64,000 nt of DNA from Bacillota bacterium. GTDB taxonomy: Bacteria > Bacillota > Clostridia > Lachnospirales > Cellulosilyticaceae. Shown piece by piece: positions 42,983 to 52,523 of the stretch. The stretch covers positions 34,796 through 98,795 of the forward strand of contig JAEZJJ010000066.1 in assembly GCA_023436395.1 (NCBI GenBank), in the 5' to 3' direction. The position numbers were made by a program, and so were the translations under genes. Below the pieces are notes generated by a model. That model was not told where the DNA came from. It did no database searches and worked only from the letters and a program-made list of their open reading frames with translations. How positions within the stretch are numbered: the first letter of the stretch is position 1; every line of letters begins with the position of its first letter.

Positions 42983-44197
42983 TTAAGCAAGAGGTTTCAT
43001 GCTTTTGCATAAGAAGATCACCATATCTACTTGATGCTCTTTAGCATAAGCCTCTACATCATCTATTGTATTATAACGAATATCTAACATTCTTACTTCT
43101 TGAACTGCAGTGGATAAATAAGCTGAGACAGGAATGGCAAAGGAATCTTTAACGATCAATATTTTTTTGCCATCTGTATTTAATTTGTTTTCTACAATAA
43201 CTTCAGGATAATCACCGCCAAAGTAACTTGCATAGCGATTGGTATAGACAGTATCAGACATATTTAAATAGTCTTCATGCAATATTGCCTTATTAAAGTC
43301 TCCTTCATAGGTTCTAGAACCATCACTTTTATTAATGGTCACAGTGTAGTCTGTATTGAAGGTAGGTGTAATAAGGGTATAATCATCTAAACCTGCATAG
43401 TACTTACCAACACGTCTTCCTTGAGAACCTAAAAACACATTTTTATAGGTAGTGTATTGGAAGCTTGAAGGGTCCTTAATGATGTGATTGGCATCTAAAT
43501 TAAGGTTAGTCTCTTGATTCACAGCATCTATGATTTTGCCAGTTGCCCATAAGGCAGTTTCATTAGTCCAGTGGTGATCAGTCCTATAAAAGAGTGTTTT
43601 TTTATCTAATTCATCCTCTTTAGCAAGGGCTCTTAAATCTAGATAATTGACACCACCATTTTTGAGACTTGCTAGAAGTGTATCCATATTTTCATTAGAA
43701 TAATCTTCTACAGAAGGTGGTAATTCTGTAAAGCCTTCAATCACCTTATTAGGAGCTTGGACAAATAAAAGGGGTATATTTACGGCATCCAATTGAGCCT
43801 TTAGGTTAATAAGATTATTTGCAATGTTGGTTTCATCCAGTTTAAAAGTAATAAACTGTAATATATCGTGGTTATCTTTAAGAACTGTATTAGAAGGATT
43901 GGCATCACGAATATAATGTCTTCCAAGGAGATTTTCCCCAAGGCCATACCAGTTTACAAAGAAGTCCTTTTGATAAACATAATCCTTAAAGCCGTTTTCG
44001 ATTCCAGAGGTAAAACCTGTTATAGCAGCAAATAGTTTATTTGCAGGGGTAGTGGCCTCTGTGATTTCCTGCGACATTGATTTGATAACGGTCTTACCAA
44101 TAGCAGGAGCTTGGGTTACTAATGTAAGTAAGCCACCTAGTGAAAGAGATACACAAAAAAGGCCAATAACCCACTTATTATATAGGGTAGTTTTCAT
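42983..44197 (-). CDS. DHHW/AlgX-like acyl-transfer partner protein
   Basis: 404 residues with an N-terminal membrane anchor (about 10-30) and an SGNH-like extracytoplasmic domain: FVQAPNKVIEG, then RTDHHWTNETALWATGK (the DHHW motif) and ILIVKDSFAIPVSAYLS (the catalytic Ser). AlgJ/AlgX-type proteins take acyl groups from an MBOAT partner and add them to exopolysaccharide; the MBOAT gene is directly upstream. The polymer is unknown. Confidence 0.88.
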   Translation of the reverse strand: MKTTLYNKWVIGLFCVSLSLGGLLTLVTQAPAIGKTVIKSMSQEITEATTPANKLFAAITGFTSGIENGFKDYVYQKDFFVNWYGLGENLLGRHYIRDANPSNTVLKDNHDILQFITFKLDETNIANNLINLKAQLDAVNIPLLFVQAPNKVIEGFTELPPSVEDYSNENMDTLLASLKNGGVNYLDLRALAKEDELDKKTLFYRTDHHWTNETALWATGKIIDAVNQETNLNLDANHIIKDPSSFQYTTYKNVFLGSQGRRVGKYYAGLDDYTLITPTFNTDYTVTINKSDGSRTYEGDFNKAILHEDYLNMSDTVYTNRYASYFGGDYPEVIVENKLNTDGKKILIVKDSFAIPVSAYLSTAVQEVRMLDIRYNTIDDVEAYAKEHQVDMVIFLCKSMKPLA

Positions 44198-44267
44198 TTT
44201 CCTAATTCCTTTCTAATGTATGAGCATAGTGTAATCATTAATAATGTCATTAAAGTAACTGATCTAT

Positions 44268-45692
44268 TTAGAAATTAAAATAAATAAATGGATTATAGCT
44301 ACTTTTAATAAGGTAAGCTAGTACTGTTATAAATAAGAGGATACCTACAATAAGTGTAGCAACTTGTTTTACACGGTAAAGTGAAGAATCAGAAGTAATC
44401 TTAAAACGTGAAAACAGCTTAGATAGAGGTAGACAAAGTAAGATACCAATGCCTAAAAGTATCCAATTTTCTTGCCAATAAAGTAATCCCAAATTCCCAA
44501 GTAAAACGCTGCTATTAAGACCAAACATAGACTTAATATATTCAAGGGCATAGCCAATAGAGTCGGCACGAAAGAGTACCCAGCCCAATATAACAATGAG
44601 TAATAGATAAATGTGGCTAAAGACGCGACTTCTTTGTAAGCGTTTTTCTAAGTTTAAGAACTTCTCTAAGGCAATCCAAACAAAGAAGTAAAGTCCCCAA
44701 CAAATGAAGGTCCAATTTGCTCCATGCCAGATCCCAGTAAGTAACCATACTACAAATAAATTACGGAAGAGTTTAAGGTTTGAGTTTACACGACTTCCAC
44801 CGAGAGGAAAGTAAACATAGTCTCTAAACCATGAACCTAAAGAAATATGCCATCTTCTCCAAAACTCTGAAACGGATTTAGCAAGATAAGGAGCATTAAA
44901 GTTTTCGTTGAAGTGGAAACCGAACATTTTTCCAAGACCTATAGCCATATCTGAATAACCAGAGAAATCATAGAAGATTTGAAGCATATAGCCTATCGCC
45001 CCAAGCCATGCAAAACCAATAGCTATTTCACCCGCAGGCATACTAAAAGCCTTGTCTGCAATAAGTCCAAATTGATTAGCTAATAGGACTTTCTTACCCA
45101 TACCCTTTATGAAGCGTACAACACCTTCTGCAAAATCATCACTTGTTTCTTTTCGATGTTCAATTTCTGTAGCTACTGTTTCATACCTAACAATAGGACC
45201 AGCTACTAATTGAGGGAAAAGTGCTACATAAAGTGCTACATTAAGAGGATTTTTTTGAACCTTTCCTCTTTCCATATAAACATCCAATACATATGACATC
45301 CCTTGAAATGTAAAAAAGGAAATTCCAATAGGAAGAATAATGTTAGGGATGCTAATATTTGCATTAAAAAGTTGATTCGTTGTTTCTAACATAAAGCCTA
45401 AATATTTAAAAATACTTAAGATACCTAAGTTCCCGATGACAGTAAGTATTAGAATCATCTTAGCCATTTTAGGTTGACTTCTATAGTAATCTACGTAATA
45501 GCCACCTACATAATTTATAAAGATACAAAACAGCATAAGGAAAACATACTTAGGTTCTCCCCAGCCATAGCAGATTAGACTCATTAATAATAAAAAGAGA
45601 TTCCGACTTTTTCTCTTTTTTAATAAACCATAGTAAATACCTATGGTAATAGGTAGAAATAAAAATAAAAAAACCGTGCTTGAAAATAACAT
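44268..45692 (-). CDS. MBOAT-family O-acyltransferase (AlgI-like)
   Basis: 474 residues with 10-12 membrane segments. YDFSGYSDMAIGLGKMFGFHFNENFNAPY, then the catalytic His region FWRRWHISLGSWFRDYVYFPLGG, and LLTGIWHGANWTF are classic for AlgI/DltB-type O-acyltransferases. It transfers acyl groups across the membrane to the DHHW protein encoded next. Together they should acetylate a wall or secreted polysaccharide. Confidence 0.93.
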   Translation of the reverse strand: MLFSSTVFLFLFLPITIGIYYGLLKKRKSRNLFLLLMSLICYGWGEPKYVFLMLFCIFINYVGGYYVDYYRSQPKMAKMILILTVIGNLGILSIFKYLGFMLETTNQLFNANISIPNIILPIGISFFTFQGMSYVLDVYMERGKVQKNPLNVALYVALFPQLVAGPIVRYETVATEIEHRKETSDDFAEGVVRFIKGMGKKVLLANQFGLIADKAFSMPAGEIAIGFAWLGAIGYMLQIFYDFSGYSDMAIGLGKMFGFHFNENFNAPYLAKSVSEFWRRWHISLGSWFRDYVYFPLGGSRVNSNLKLFRNLFVVWLLTGIWHGANWTFICWGLYFFVWIALEKFLNLEKRLQRSRVFSHIYLLLIVILGWVLFRADSIGYALEYIKSMFGLNSSVLLGNLGLLYWQENWILLGIGILLCLPLSKLFSRFKITSDSSLYRVKQVATLIVGILLFITVLAYLIKSSYNPFIYFNF

Positions 45693-45734
45693 AAACCTAC
45701 TCCTTTCTTTTTACACTTAAACATAAAAAAAGTA

Positions 45735-45757
45735 TAAAAAAGAAACCTTAATGTTTC
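45735..45757 (-). terminator. Terminator of the two-component operon
   Basis: On the minus strand GAAAC-ATTAAG-GTTTC is followed by TTTTTT, 25 bases after the histidine kinase stop codon. Confidence 0.65.
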
Positions 45758-45779
45758 CTTAATCACAATTTAAAAAATA

Positions 45780-47039
45780 CTAGTTGTCCATTTGAATAGG
45801 TATAAAGAGTGTAAAGACACTTCCTTTTCCATAAGTTGAAGACACTTGAATTTTAATGTCCATACTGTTACATAAAGATTTTAAGATACTTAAACCAATG
45901 CCACTACCTTCTATTCCAAGGGAACGGACAGTACTACTTCTAAAGAAACGATCAAATAAACGCTTCAAATCCTCAGTTTCAATGCCTAGTCCTGTGTCTT
46001 CTATATCTACTTTTAGATTTTTACCTATGAGGGTTACTGAAAGGCTAATGGTATCATTAACCTGAGTATAGCGAAAGGCATTTTCTAATAGGATAATAAG
46101 TGCCCGTTTCACTTTTGGCTTGTCCCAATAAACCTCTATAGATTTTTGAGGTAAATGGAGCTGAAAGCACTTTGTTTGAAAATCTGCCAACTCATAATAA
46201 AACTCACCAATTTCCTTTAGAAATTCATCTAATGAGAAAGAAGTAAGTTCAAGGGCTACTCCCATATCTTCCTTGGAGAGTAGTAAAAGATCACTATTTA
46301 ATTTTTGAATACCATTGAGCTCAGTCATCATCTGAGAGAATTGGTCTAACTGAGAAGCAATGGAGTCATTAGGTTTACGAAGGATAACTTCTAATTGTCC
46401 TTTTATTACAGCTAAAGGGGTCCTCATTTCATGAGCTGCATCTTGGATAAAGTAGCTTTGTTGATGATAGGCTTTCCTAATAGGTTTAATAGCCATAAAA
46501 GCTAAATATCTAGATAAAGCAAGGGCAAGAGCAATCAGAAGAAAGAGACTAATGAGTAGAGCCTGCAAAAGTTGATGCATGGAATCTACTTCAGAGTTAA
46601 TATTGGTGATAAGCTGTATAATAAGCCCATCATGTTCAAAGCTTACACCTCTATACATATTATCTTCTAAATGAAGGTTAACAAATCCACCTTTATAATT
46701 TTCAGGAAAGACAGGTCTAGTGGTAGGTAAAAGATGATGATTAGAGCTTTGTTGAACAAGCTCACCATCTAACCAAACGAAACTTATAATATTAGGTGTA
46801 AAAGGGGCAGGTAAAACAACCTTGGTAGTTTCACCACTTTCTTTAATGAGGTCATTACTTGTTAAAATAGTATTTTTATAAGTGGCAAGCTGCTGGTCAA
46901 TAGTACGATAAACCCTAGCATTATAGGTGATAAGGGTAATAAGAGAGAAGACGATTAAGCAACTAAACACGACACTCATACATACTAATACAATGCGTCT
47001 ATGTGTTTTAGAAAAAAGATTACGCTTCCTTTTGTTCAT
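45780..47039 (-). CDS. Sensor histidine kinase
   Basis: 419 residues: two membrane helices (about 18-40 and 160-180) around an extracytoplasmic sensor, HisKA (IQDAAHEMRTPLAVIKGQL), HATPase_c (N box LENAFRYTQ, DTGLGIETED, GSGIGLSILKSLC). The start overlaps the response regulator by 20 bases. It lies next to the MBOAT/DHHW pair, but no shared site was seen. Confidence 0.93.
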   Translation of the reverse strand: MNKRKRNLFSKTHRRIVLVCMSVVFSCLIVFSLITLITYNARVYRTIDQQLATYKNTILTSNDLIKESGETTKVVLPAPFTPNIISFVWLDGELVQQSSNHHLLPTTRPVFPENYKGGFVNLHLEDNMYRGVSFEHDGLIIQLITNINSEVDSMHQLLQALLISLFLLIALALALSRYLAFMAIKPIRKAYHQQSYFIQDAAHEMRTPLAVIKGQLEVILRKPNDSIASQLDQFSQMMTELNGIQKLNSDLLLLSKEDMGVALELTSFSLDEFLKEIGEFYYELADFQTKCFQLHLPQKSIEVYWDKPKVKRALIILLENAFRYTQVNDTISLSVTLIGKNLKVDIEDTGLGIETEDLKRLFDRFFRSSTVRSLGIEGSGIGLSILKSLCNSMDIKIQVSSTYGKGSVFTLFIPIQMDN

Positions 47040-47706
47040 CTAATATATACCCCATTCCACGTTTGGTTACAATGAATTGATCATACCCATAAGGGCTAAG
47101 CACTTTTCTTAAGCGACTCATATAGACTTCCACAATTTCAATAGTCGCATCACTATCATAACCGCATAGACGCTCAAAGATTTGTTCTTTAAAAAGAATG
47201 ACGTTTTTATTTAAAATGAGATATTCTAATAAGCTATAAAGCTTTTCATTAAGCATAATAACCTGATTGTGAAGAAGTGCCTCTTTCTTAGCCATATTAA
47301 GCCTTAAGTCTTTAAAGACCAGATTGTTAGAGGTGGCTATTTTCCCTAGGCTTTTGAGAATAACTTGCATACGTGCCTTAAGTTCTTCCATAAAGAAAGG
47401 TTTAGTTAAATAATCATGGGCACCGAGACTAAAAGCTTTAAGTTTTTCCCCTAAATCTTCTTTAGCAGTTAATATAATAACACCTGTCCCTATCAGATGT
47501 TTTTCTTCTATATAACTAAGGACACTGAGACCATCTTTACCAGGTAGCATTAAATCTAATATAACTAAGTCATAGGAGTAAGCATTGAGGTAAAGTAGTG
47601 CATCTTCAGCACTATAGACAGGCTGCACCTCAAATGTATCATTAAGGTAACTTACGATATTTTGACTTATTTTTATATGATCTTCTACAAGTAATACTTT
47701 AATCAT
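47020..47706 (-). CDS. OmpR-family response regulator
   Basis: 228 residues: receiver domain (VEDH, phospho-acceptor DLVILDLMLPGKDG, IILTA, DYLTKPFF) and winged-helix output domain (EIVEVYMSRLRKVL...VTKRGMGYIL). GGAGGC precedes the ATG. It forms a two-gene operon with the overlapping kinase. Confidence 0.94.
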   Translation of the reverse strand: MIKVLLVEDHIKISQNIVSYLNDTFEVQPVYSAEDALLYLNAYSYDLVILDLMLPGKDGLSVLSYIEEKHLIGTGVIILTAKEDLGEKLKAFSLGAHDYLTKPFFMEELKARMQVILKSLGKIATSNNLVFKDLRLNMAKKEALLHNQVIMLNEKLYSLLEYLILNKNVILFKEQIFERLCGYDSDATIEIVEVYMSRLRKVLSPYGYDQFIVTKRGMGYILDEQKEA

Positions 47707-47794
47707 GGTGCCTCCTAAATGGGTAGATAAGTAGTCTTAAGTAGTATAATACCACATTTTTACTTTTATATTAGTGTAGGATTAGCAGTATTAG

Positions 47795-47829
47795 AAACAC
47801 CCCCTATTTAAGTGAAATAGAGGGTGTTT
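47795..47829 (-). terminator. Hairpin at the end of the Ser/Asn-rich gene
   Basis: AAACACCC and CTATTT pair with AAATAG and GGGTGTTT, about 14 bp with small bulges. The stop codon of the gene lies in the loop. The T-run is short. Confidence 0.5.
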
Positions 47830-49115
47830 GTAAGTTCTATGCCGCTAATAAATGTTGTACTAGACACACATTCATCAGTAGAACAAGCTTTAAAGGTTGG
47901 CTGATTGAAGTTTTGTAATGCCATTAATAGATCCTCAATATGTTCACTGCAAGTATCCCATAGATTAACTACCATGGGGCTAATATTAGAAGAAGCATTA
48001 GTGCTACCTAGGTAGGTATAGGCACCACGGGTAGTCGTAGCCAATTTTGGGGCTAAAAGGTAGGCGCCAAACTGGAAAGTAGGTAGGCTTAGAAGTGTAT
48101 TATAACGACTAATAAGGACATTGAGGCGAGCAATAGCATCCATCACATATTTGTTTTGGATCGTAAAAGAAAGAGAAGTATTGTCTGTACGATTAGTTGC
48201 ATGAAGACAATGGGTACAATAAGAAAAAGATTCACTATTAGTGCAGCCATTAGCCATGGAGTAACTTTCATTAGAAGCACAGCCACTACCCTTATTGCAC
48301 AACACACTAATACCCAAGGACCTGTTATTAGGCAAAGGAAGAGAAGTAGAAGGTGTAATATTTGTATATTGACTCCTATTATTGGAATTTCCAGAAGAAT
48401 TCGTTTCAGTAGAGCTATTACCATTGGTTTCAGTTGTGGTTTGAATAATGGTATGAGAAGAATTTTTACTAAGACTTTTTGCAGTACTATGGTTACGTTG
48501 TATAAATCCAGATAAGGTATCATAAAGGGACATGAGTTCACTTAGAATGAAGTTAATAGTACACCGTGATACAGGGGTTGCTAATAAGAAAAGAACATAG
48601 TCTTCTGCCATCCCCATTAACTTATTAAAGGTAGTTAATATAGGTGTTGTAGGTGCATCTGGCACGACAGAAATAGTGGCAAGAGAAGTATGTTCATAGG
48701 AATGAAACAGCTCATCTAAAAGCTGAATGTTTTCCTCAGGAGAAAGCATGGTAATTTGAATATCAGGAAAGGTTTGGAGTAAACCATTATTTAGAATTTC
48801 TAGGCCTGTTTGATCATACTCCTGTCCTTTGATACCAATATAAATAAAAAACTGCCCTGCGCTTACTTGTAGGCAGTAACCAATAGTTATATTAAGACTG
48901 GCCAAGGCGTTTAGTACATAAGAAAAAGTACCGAAAGTCGTAGAAGCAGGAAAGCCTTGGACTTTTAGAAAACCTATATAGGGACAGGAGGGGTTAGAGG
49001 AACAGACTGAAAATTGGGTCAGCTCATATAGATAAGGAGAGTTTACAAGTTCCTCATATTTAGCAATTGCACTCTCCAAAAGGCAGCTATCTTTTGGGTC
49101 ATACATATAGAACAC
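47808..49115 (-). CDS. Uncharacterised Ser/Asn-rich protein
   Basis: 435 residues and no signal peptide. The N-terminal part (about 1-190) looks globular with IGFLKVQGFPASTTFGTFSYVLN and paired Cys (CSSNPSC). A central tract (about 215-265) is Ser/Asn/Thr-rich and probably disordered. A Cys-containing section follows (CNKGSGCASN...CTHCLHATNRTD), then FGAYLLAPKLATTTRGAYTYLG and a C-terminus ISGIELTNTLYFT. Parts resemble the N-terminal half of large HerA/VirB4-like ATP-binding proteins, but no P-loop is present, so it may be a relic or a separate family. I do not recognise it. Confidence 0.6.
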   Translation of the reverse strand: MFYMYDPKDSCLLESAIAKYEELVNSPYLYELTQFSVCSSNPSCPYIGFLKVQGFPASTTFGTFSYVLNALASLNITIGYCLQVSAGQFFIYIGIKGQEYDQTGLEILNNGLLQTFPDIQITMLSPEENIQLLDELFHSYEHTSLATISVVPDAPTTPILTTFNKLMGMAEDYVLFLLATPVSRCTINFILSELMSLYDTLSGFIQRNHSTAKSLSKNSSHTIIQTTTETNGNSSTETNSSGNSNNRSQYTNITPSTSLPLPNNRSLGISVLCNKGSGCASNESYSMANGCTNSESFSYCTHCLHATNRTDNTSLSFTIQNKYVMDAIARLNVLISRYNTLLSLPTFQFGAYLLAPKLATTTRGAYTYLGSTNASSNISPMVVNLWDTCSEHIEDLLMALQNFNQPTFKACSTDECVSSTTFISGIELTNTLYFT

Positions 49116-49174
49116 TCCTTTATCATAAGGTGTCGTAATAGTGTATGCGAGAGAGCTAGATTAATATGAGCAAT

Positions 49175-50752
49175 TTAAGCCTGTAAGGTTGCTTCTAGAA
49201 TCCATACAAACTGATTCATTTGTTTAAAATGAACGGTATAGTTAAATTGTTTAAAAGCATTGCTAAGTACCTCGTGTGTCGTATAAAATTCCATTTTTAA
49301 ATCTTGAGCCAGATGTGTAAAACCATAGTTTTCAGCCCAATTTAACAAATCAGAAGCTGCTTCTTGAGATTCATACATAGTATCTGCAATGATAATCTGT
49401 CCACCTCTATGAAGTTTGGTAGTTAAAAAGGCGATAGCTTCAACTTTTTCTTCATCTTGTAAATGATGAAAGGCATAACTAGAAATAATTGCTGATGCAC
49501 TTTGATCAGGAATATCTAAAGTAAGAAAAGAACCATTTTGAACAGGGATGTGAGGGTATTTAGTAGCTGCTAACTCTCGCATTTTTGCATTTGGCTCAAT
49601 ACCAATAACATGATAACCTAAGGTACTAGCAGCAGCGCCTAAGTTGCCTGTACCTGAACCAATATCTAAAACAGTACTGGTAACAGGGGCTTTAATAAGA
49701 GCAACTGTTTCTTTTAGAATTTCTTCATAGTTCTTAAATACTTCATAGTATTCGCCTTTTTTAGTATAGACGGTTTCATCATAATGAGTAGCCCAATTAT
49801 CAAAGAGGTCATTAAAGCGATAATCAGAAAGATTCATATCAAAGTTATAGAGATTCTGGCTAAAATAGCGATCACTTCGATCAGGAAAGATGGCTACGAT
49901 ATTAGCATGGTTGCTAGCTTTATAAGCTTGCTTAATGGCACCAGCTAAAGCTGCTCCAGAAGAAGAACCTACTAATACGCCCTCTTTTTTGCCTAGAAGC
50001 TGAACATAGTAATAGGCTTCCTCATCAGAAATCTTTTCTACTTCATCAATATAAGCTTTATCAAATAGAGAGGGAATAAAGTGATTACCAATCCCTTCAA
50101 TATGATAAGTGCCTTCTTCGCCGCCCCCTAGAATAGAACCCTTAGGGTCACTGAGTACAATTTTGATATTGGGATTTTTCTCTTTGAGATAAGAGGCAAT
50201 TCCCATGATGGTTCCTCCTGAACCTGCACCAGCCACGAGAATATCTACCTTTCCATCAAGAGCATCATAGATTTCTTTACCTGTTTGGCGATGTGCCTCA
50301 CGATTAGATAGATTATCAAATTGTTTAGCCATAAAACTTGTAGGAATTTGACGAGTTAGTTCCTCTGCTTTTCTTACAGCACCTTCGATACCCTCTTCAG
50401 TAGGTGTGATAATTAATTCTGCACCGAGAGCACGCATGAGGATTTGTTTTTCAATAGCAAATTTAGCAGGAATCACAAGCTTAAGTTGATAGCCTTTTTC
50501 AAAAGCTGCCATAGCTAGACCTATACCAGTATTACCAGCAGTGGCCTCAATGATCGTATAGCCAGGTTTCAATAAGCCACTTTTTTCTGCATCCTCTAGA
50601 ATCTTAAGACCTATACGGTCTTTAATGCTACCACCAGGATTGAGATATTCTAGTTTACCAAAAATATTTATATTAGGACTTGGTGAAATATGATTAAGCT
50701 TTAGTAATGGGGTGTTACCAATAAGTTCACGGATATCATTCATATAGTGCAT
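49175..50752 (-). CDS. Cysteine/cystathionine beta-synthase fused to a YrrT-like methyltransferase
   Basis: 525 residues. Domain 1 (about 1-300) is a PLP synthase: IGNTPLLKLNH, NPGGSIKDRIGLK (PLP lysine), EATAGNTGIGLAM, GAGSGGTIMGIA, VGSSSGAALAGA. Domain 2 (about 310-525) is a class I SAM methyltransferase (LFDNWATHYDETV, VLDIGSGTGNLGA, GIEPNAKM). In Bacillus subtilis yrrT, mtnN, mccA and mccB form one operon for turning methionine sulfur into cysteine; here YrrT and MccA appear as one polypeptide, followed... upstream by the mccB-like gene. The ATG at 50752 follows AAGGAGGTG; the longer frame starts inside that site. Confidence 0.88.
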   Translation of the reverse strand: MHYMNDIRELIGNTPLLKLNHISPSPNINIFGKLEYLNPGGSIKDRIGLKILEDAEKSGLLKPGYTIIEATAGNTGIGLAMAAFEKGYQLKLVIPAKFAIEKQILMRALGAELIITPTEEGIEGAVRKAEELTRQIPTSFMAKQFDNLSNREAHRQTGKEIYDALDGKVDILVAGAGSGGTIMGIASYLKEKNPNIKIVLSDPKGSILGGGEEGTYHIEGIGNHFIPSLFDKAYIDEVEKISDEEAYYYVQLLGKKEGVLVGSSSGAALAGAIKQAYKASNHANIVAIFPDRSDRYFSQNLYNFDMNLSDYRFNDLFDNWATHYDETVYTKKGEYYEVFKNYEEILKETVALIKAPVTSTVLDIGSGTGNLGAAASTLGYHVIGIEPNAKMRELAATKYPHIPVQNGSFLTLDIPDQSASAIISSYAFHHLQDEEKVEAIAFLTTKLHRGGQIIIADTMYESQEAASDLLNWAENYGFTHLAQDLKMEFYTTHEVLSNAFKQFNYTVHFKQMNQFVWILEATLQA

Positions 50753-50769
50753 ATAAAGCACCTCCTTTT

Positions 50770-51864
50770 TTATTTAGAAGCAATAAGAGCCTGATTTAGA
50801 TCAGCAATTAAATCGTCAACATCTTCAATACCTACAGAAAGGCGAAGAAGTCCATTGGTTATACCAAGTGCATTTCGTTGTTCTTCAGGAATAGAAGCAT
50901 GTGTCATTGCTGCTGGAAGACAAATGAGGCTTTCCACGCCGCCAAGGCTTTCTGCAAGAGCAATAAGCTTAACATTTTCTACAAATTTTAGAGCAATTTG
51001 AGGATCATTTAGCTCAAAGGAAATCATAGCTCCTATACCTGGATAATAAATGTTTTTTACCTCTTTAAGGGTTTTTAGGAAACTAACAATCCTTTTAGCA
51101 TTAGCCTGAGATTTTTCTAAACGAATGGCTAGCGTCTTAATCCCTCTTATTAATAAGAAACTATCTTGAGGTCCAAGTACACCGCCTACAGCATTTTGAA
51201 GAAAAGCAAGTTTTTCCTTATGTGCTTCATTAGAAACTACCACAAGGCCAGCAACTACATCACTATGACCACCTAAATATTTAGTACCACTATGCACAAC
51301 AATATCTATGCCATGTTCTAAAGGACGTTGTAAATAAGGGGTTAAGAAGGTGTTATCGACTACTGAAATAAGATGATGTTTTTTTGCTAATTGGCTAATA
51401 CCTGCTAGATCCGTTAACTTCATTAGAGGATTAGTAGGTGTTTCAACAAAGATGGCTTTAGTAGTAGAAAGGATAGCTTTTTCTACAGCATTAAGATTAG
51501 AAGTATCTACTAAAGAATAGGAAATACCTAGAGGAGTAAAGACTTTATCAATGACTCTAAAGGTACCACCATAGACATTATCTGATAAGAGAATATGATC
51601 ACCTGATTTAAAAAGCATTAGGACTGTAGAGAGAGCAGCTAATCCGGAAGCAAAGGCAAAACCAGCAATACCTCCTTCTAAGTCTTTAATAAGTTCTTCC
51701 AAGGCCTGCCTGGTAGGATTTCCTGTTCGTGCATACTCAAACCCTTTATGTTTACCAATCCCTTCTTGTCTAAAAGTAGATGTTTGATAAATAGGGATAT
51801 TAACAGCGCCTGTAAATGCATCTTCTGAGATACCACCGTGTATAACTTTTGATTCGAATTTCAT
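50770..51864 (-). CDS. Cystathionine gamma-lyase/synthase (MccB-like), with internal deletion
   Basis: 364 residues of the Cys/Met-metabolism PLP family: YQTSTFRQEG, the YARTGNPT motif, SGTKYLGGHSDV (PLP lysine), ETPTNPLMKLTD, and a C-terminal LRLSVGIEDVDDLI. The stretch between NIYYPG and GAMISFEL lacks about 18 residues that other members have (the L-HP-H-AKKQ segment, present in the relative at 57786). It lies 17 bases upstream of the mccA-yrrT fusion, so the two form a reverse-transsulfuration operon. Confidence 0.88.
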   Translation of the reverse strand: MKFESKVIHGGISEDAFTGAVNIPIYQTSTFRQEGIGKHKGFEYARTGNPTRQALEELIKDLEGGIAGFAFASGLAALSTVLMLFKSGDHILLSDNVYGGTFRVIDKVFTPLGISYSLVDTSNLNAVEKAILSTTKAIFVETPTNPLMKLTDLAGISQLAKKHHLISVVDNTFLTPYLQRPLEHGIDIVVHSGTKYLGGHSDVVAGLVVVSNEAHKEKLAFLQNAVGGVLGPQDSFLLIRGIKTLAIRLEKSQANAKRIVSFLKTLKEVKNIYYPGIGAMISFELNDPQIALKFVENVKLIALAESLGGVESLICLPAAMTHASIPEEQRNALGITNGLLRLSVGIEDVDDLIADLNQALIASK

Positions 51865-52212
51865 AAGAGAGCCTCCTTTTAATAAAAATTAATAAAAAAA
51901 TTATGAAAATAGAAAATTAAAAATTAAAAAGAGTATACATCAAAAATAATTCCTAGTAAATATATTTATTTATAAGTAATTAAAACGTGAATGTCCTATA
52001 GGAGAAAAATTATTGAGTATCAAGGAGTGAGATAAGACTCTATTTTTTATGAAGCTTAAAAATGAGGGATGAGAGATTATATAGGTAAAAATTATAACCT
52101 GACATTAACAAAACATATACCCAAGAAAACGGAAGGGCTATAAGCTATTGTGGCTCTAAGAAAAGACAAGATATAAATATACTAAAAATTCTAAAAAAAC
52201 AAAAAACGTTTG
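51865..52212. other. Intergenic region between divergent sulfur operons
   Basis: AT-rich. I looked for a second S-box, a T-box or a CymR-like site on the minus strand and found none that I can support. The plus-strand promoter starts at 52213. Confidence 0.4.
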
Positions 52213-52241
52213 TTGACAGTTTTAAAGTGGGTGAATATACT
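52213..52241 (+). promoter_or_regulatory. Sigma-A promoter of the SAM-riboswitch operon
   Basis: TTGACA (52213-52218), exactly 17 bases, TATACT (52236-52241); near-consensus and about 40 bases upstream of the riboswitch. Confidence 0.85.
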
Positions 52242-52283
52242 ACTAAACATATACAACAAGTAAGAAATGCCAAATTGAATAGT

Positions 52284-52396
52284 TGATTATCTAGAGAGGT
52301 GGAGGGACTGGCCCAACGATACCCAGCAACCTGAAAGAGTGAAAGCTTTCAAGGTGCTAATTCCAGCAAATCAGAAATGATTTGAAAGATAAGAGT
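52284..52396 (+). ncRNA. SAM-I (S-box) riboswitch
   Basis: The conserved S-box core is visible: AGAGAGGTGGAGGGACTGGC, then ACCCAGCAACC and AAGGTGCTAATTCCAGCA. P1 forms between TTATCT (52286-52291) and AGATAA (52387-52392). The P1 3' strand can instead pair with 52419-52433 to form an antiterminator. High SAM should stabilise P1 and allow termination. Confidence 0.96.
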
Positions 52397-52418
52397 ATGT
52401 AGTTCATTAACTTTAAAG

Positions 52419-52453
52419 ACTACTTTCTTATCTTAAAAGAAAGTAGTTTTTTA
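52419..52453 (+). terminator. Riboswitch-controlled terminator
   Basis: ACTACTTTCTT pairs with AAGAAAGTAGT (11 bp) and is followed by TTTTT. The competing antiterminator uses AAGATAAGA-N4-GTAGT at about 52386-52403. Confidence 0.93.
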
Positions 52454-52523
52454 TTATCTACAGAATAAAATGAGAGGCTAAAGTAAAAGCTACGGGTTTA
52501 GCTGATTAAAGGGAGGAAGAAGA

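Noticed and set aside
48156..48541. ORFs inside the Ser/Asn-rich gene on both strands
   Set aside because: Low-complexity shadows without ribosome sites.
51865..52200. Second S-box or T-box leading the mccB operon
   Set aside because: No conserved core or terminator/antiterminator pair found on the minus strand.
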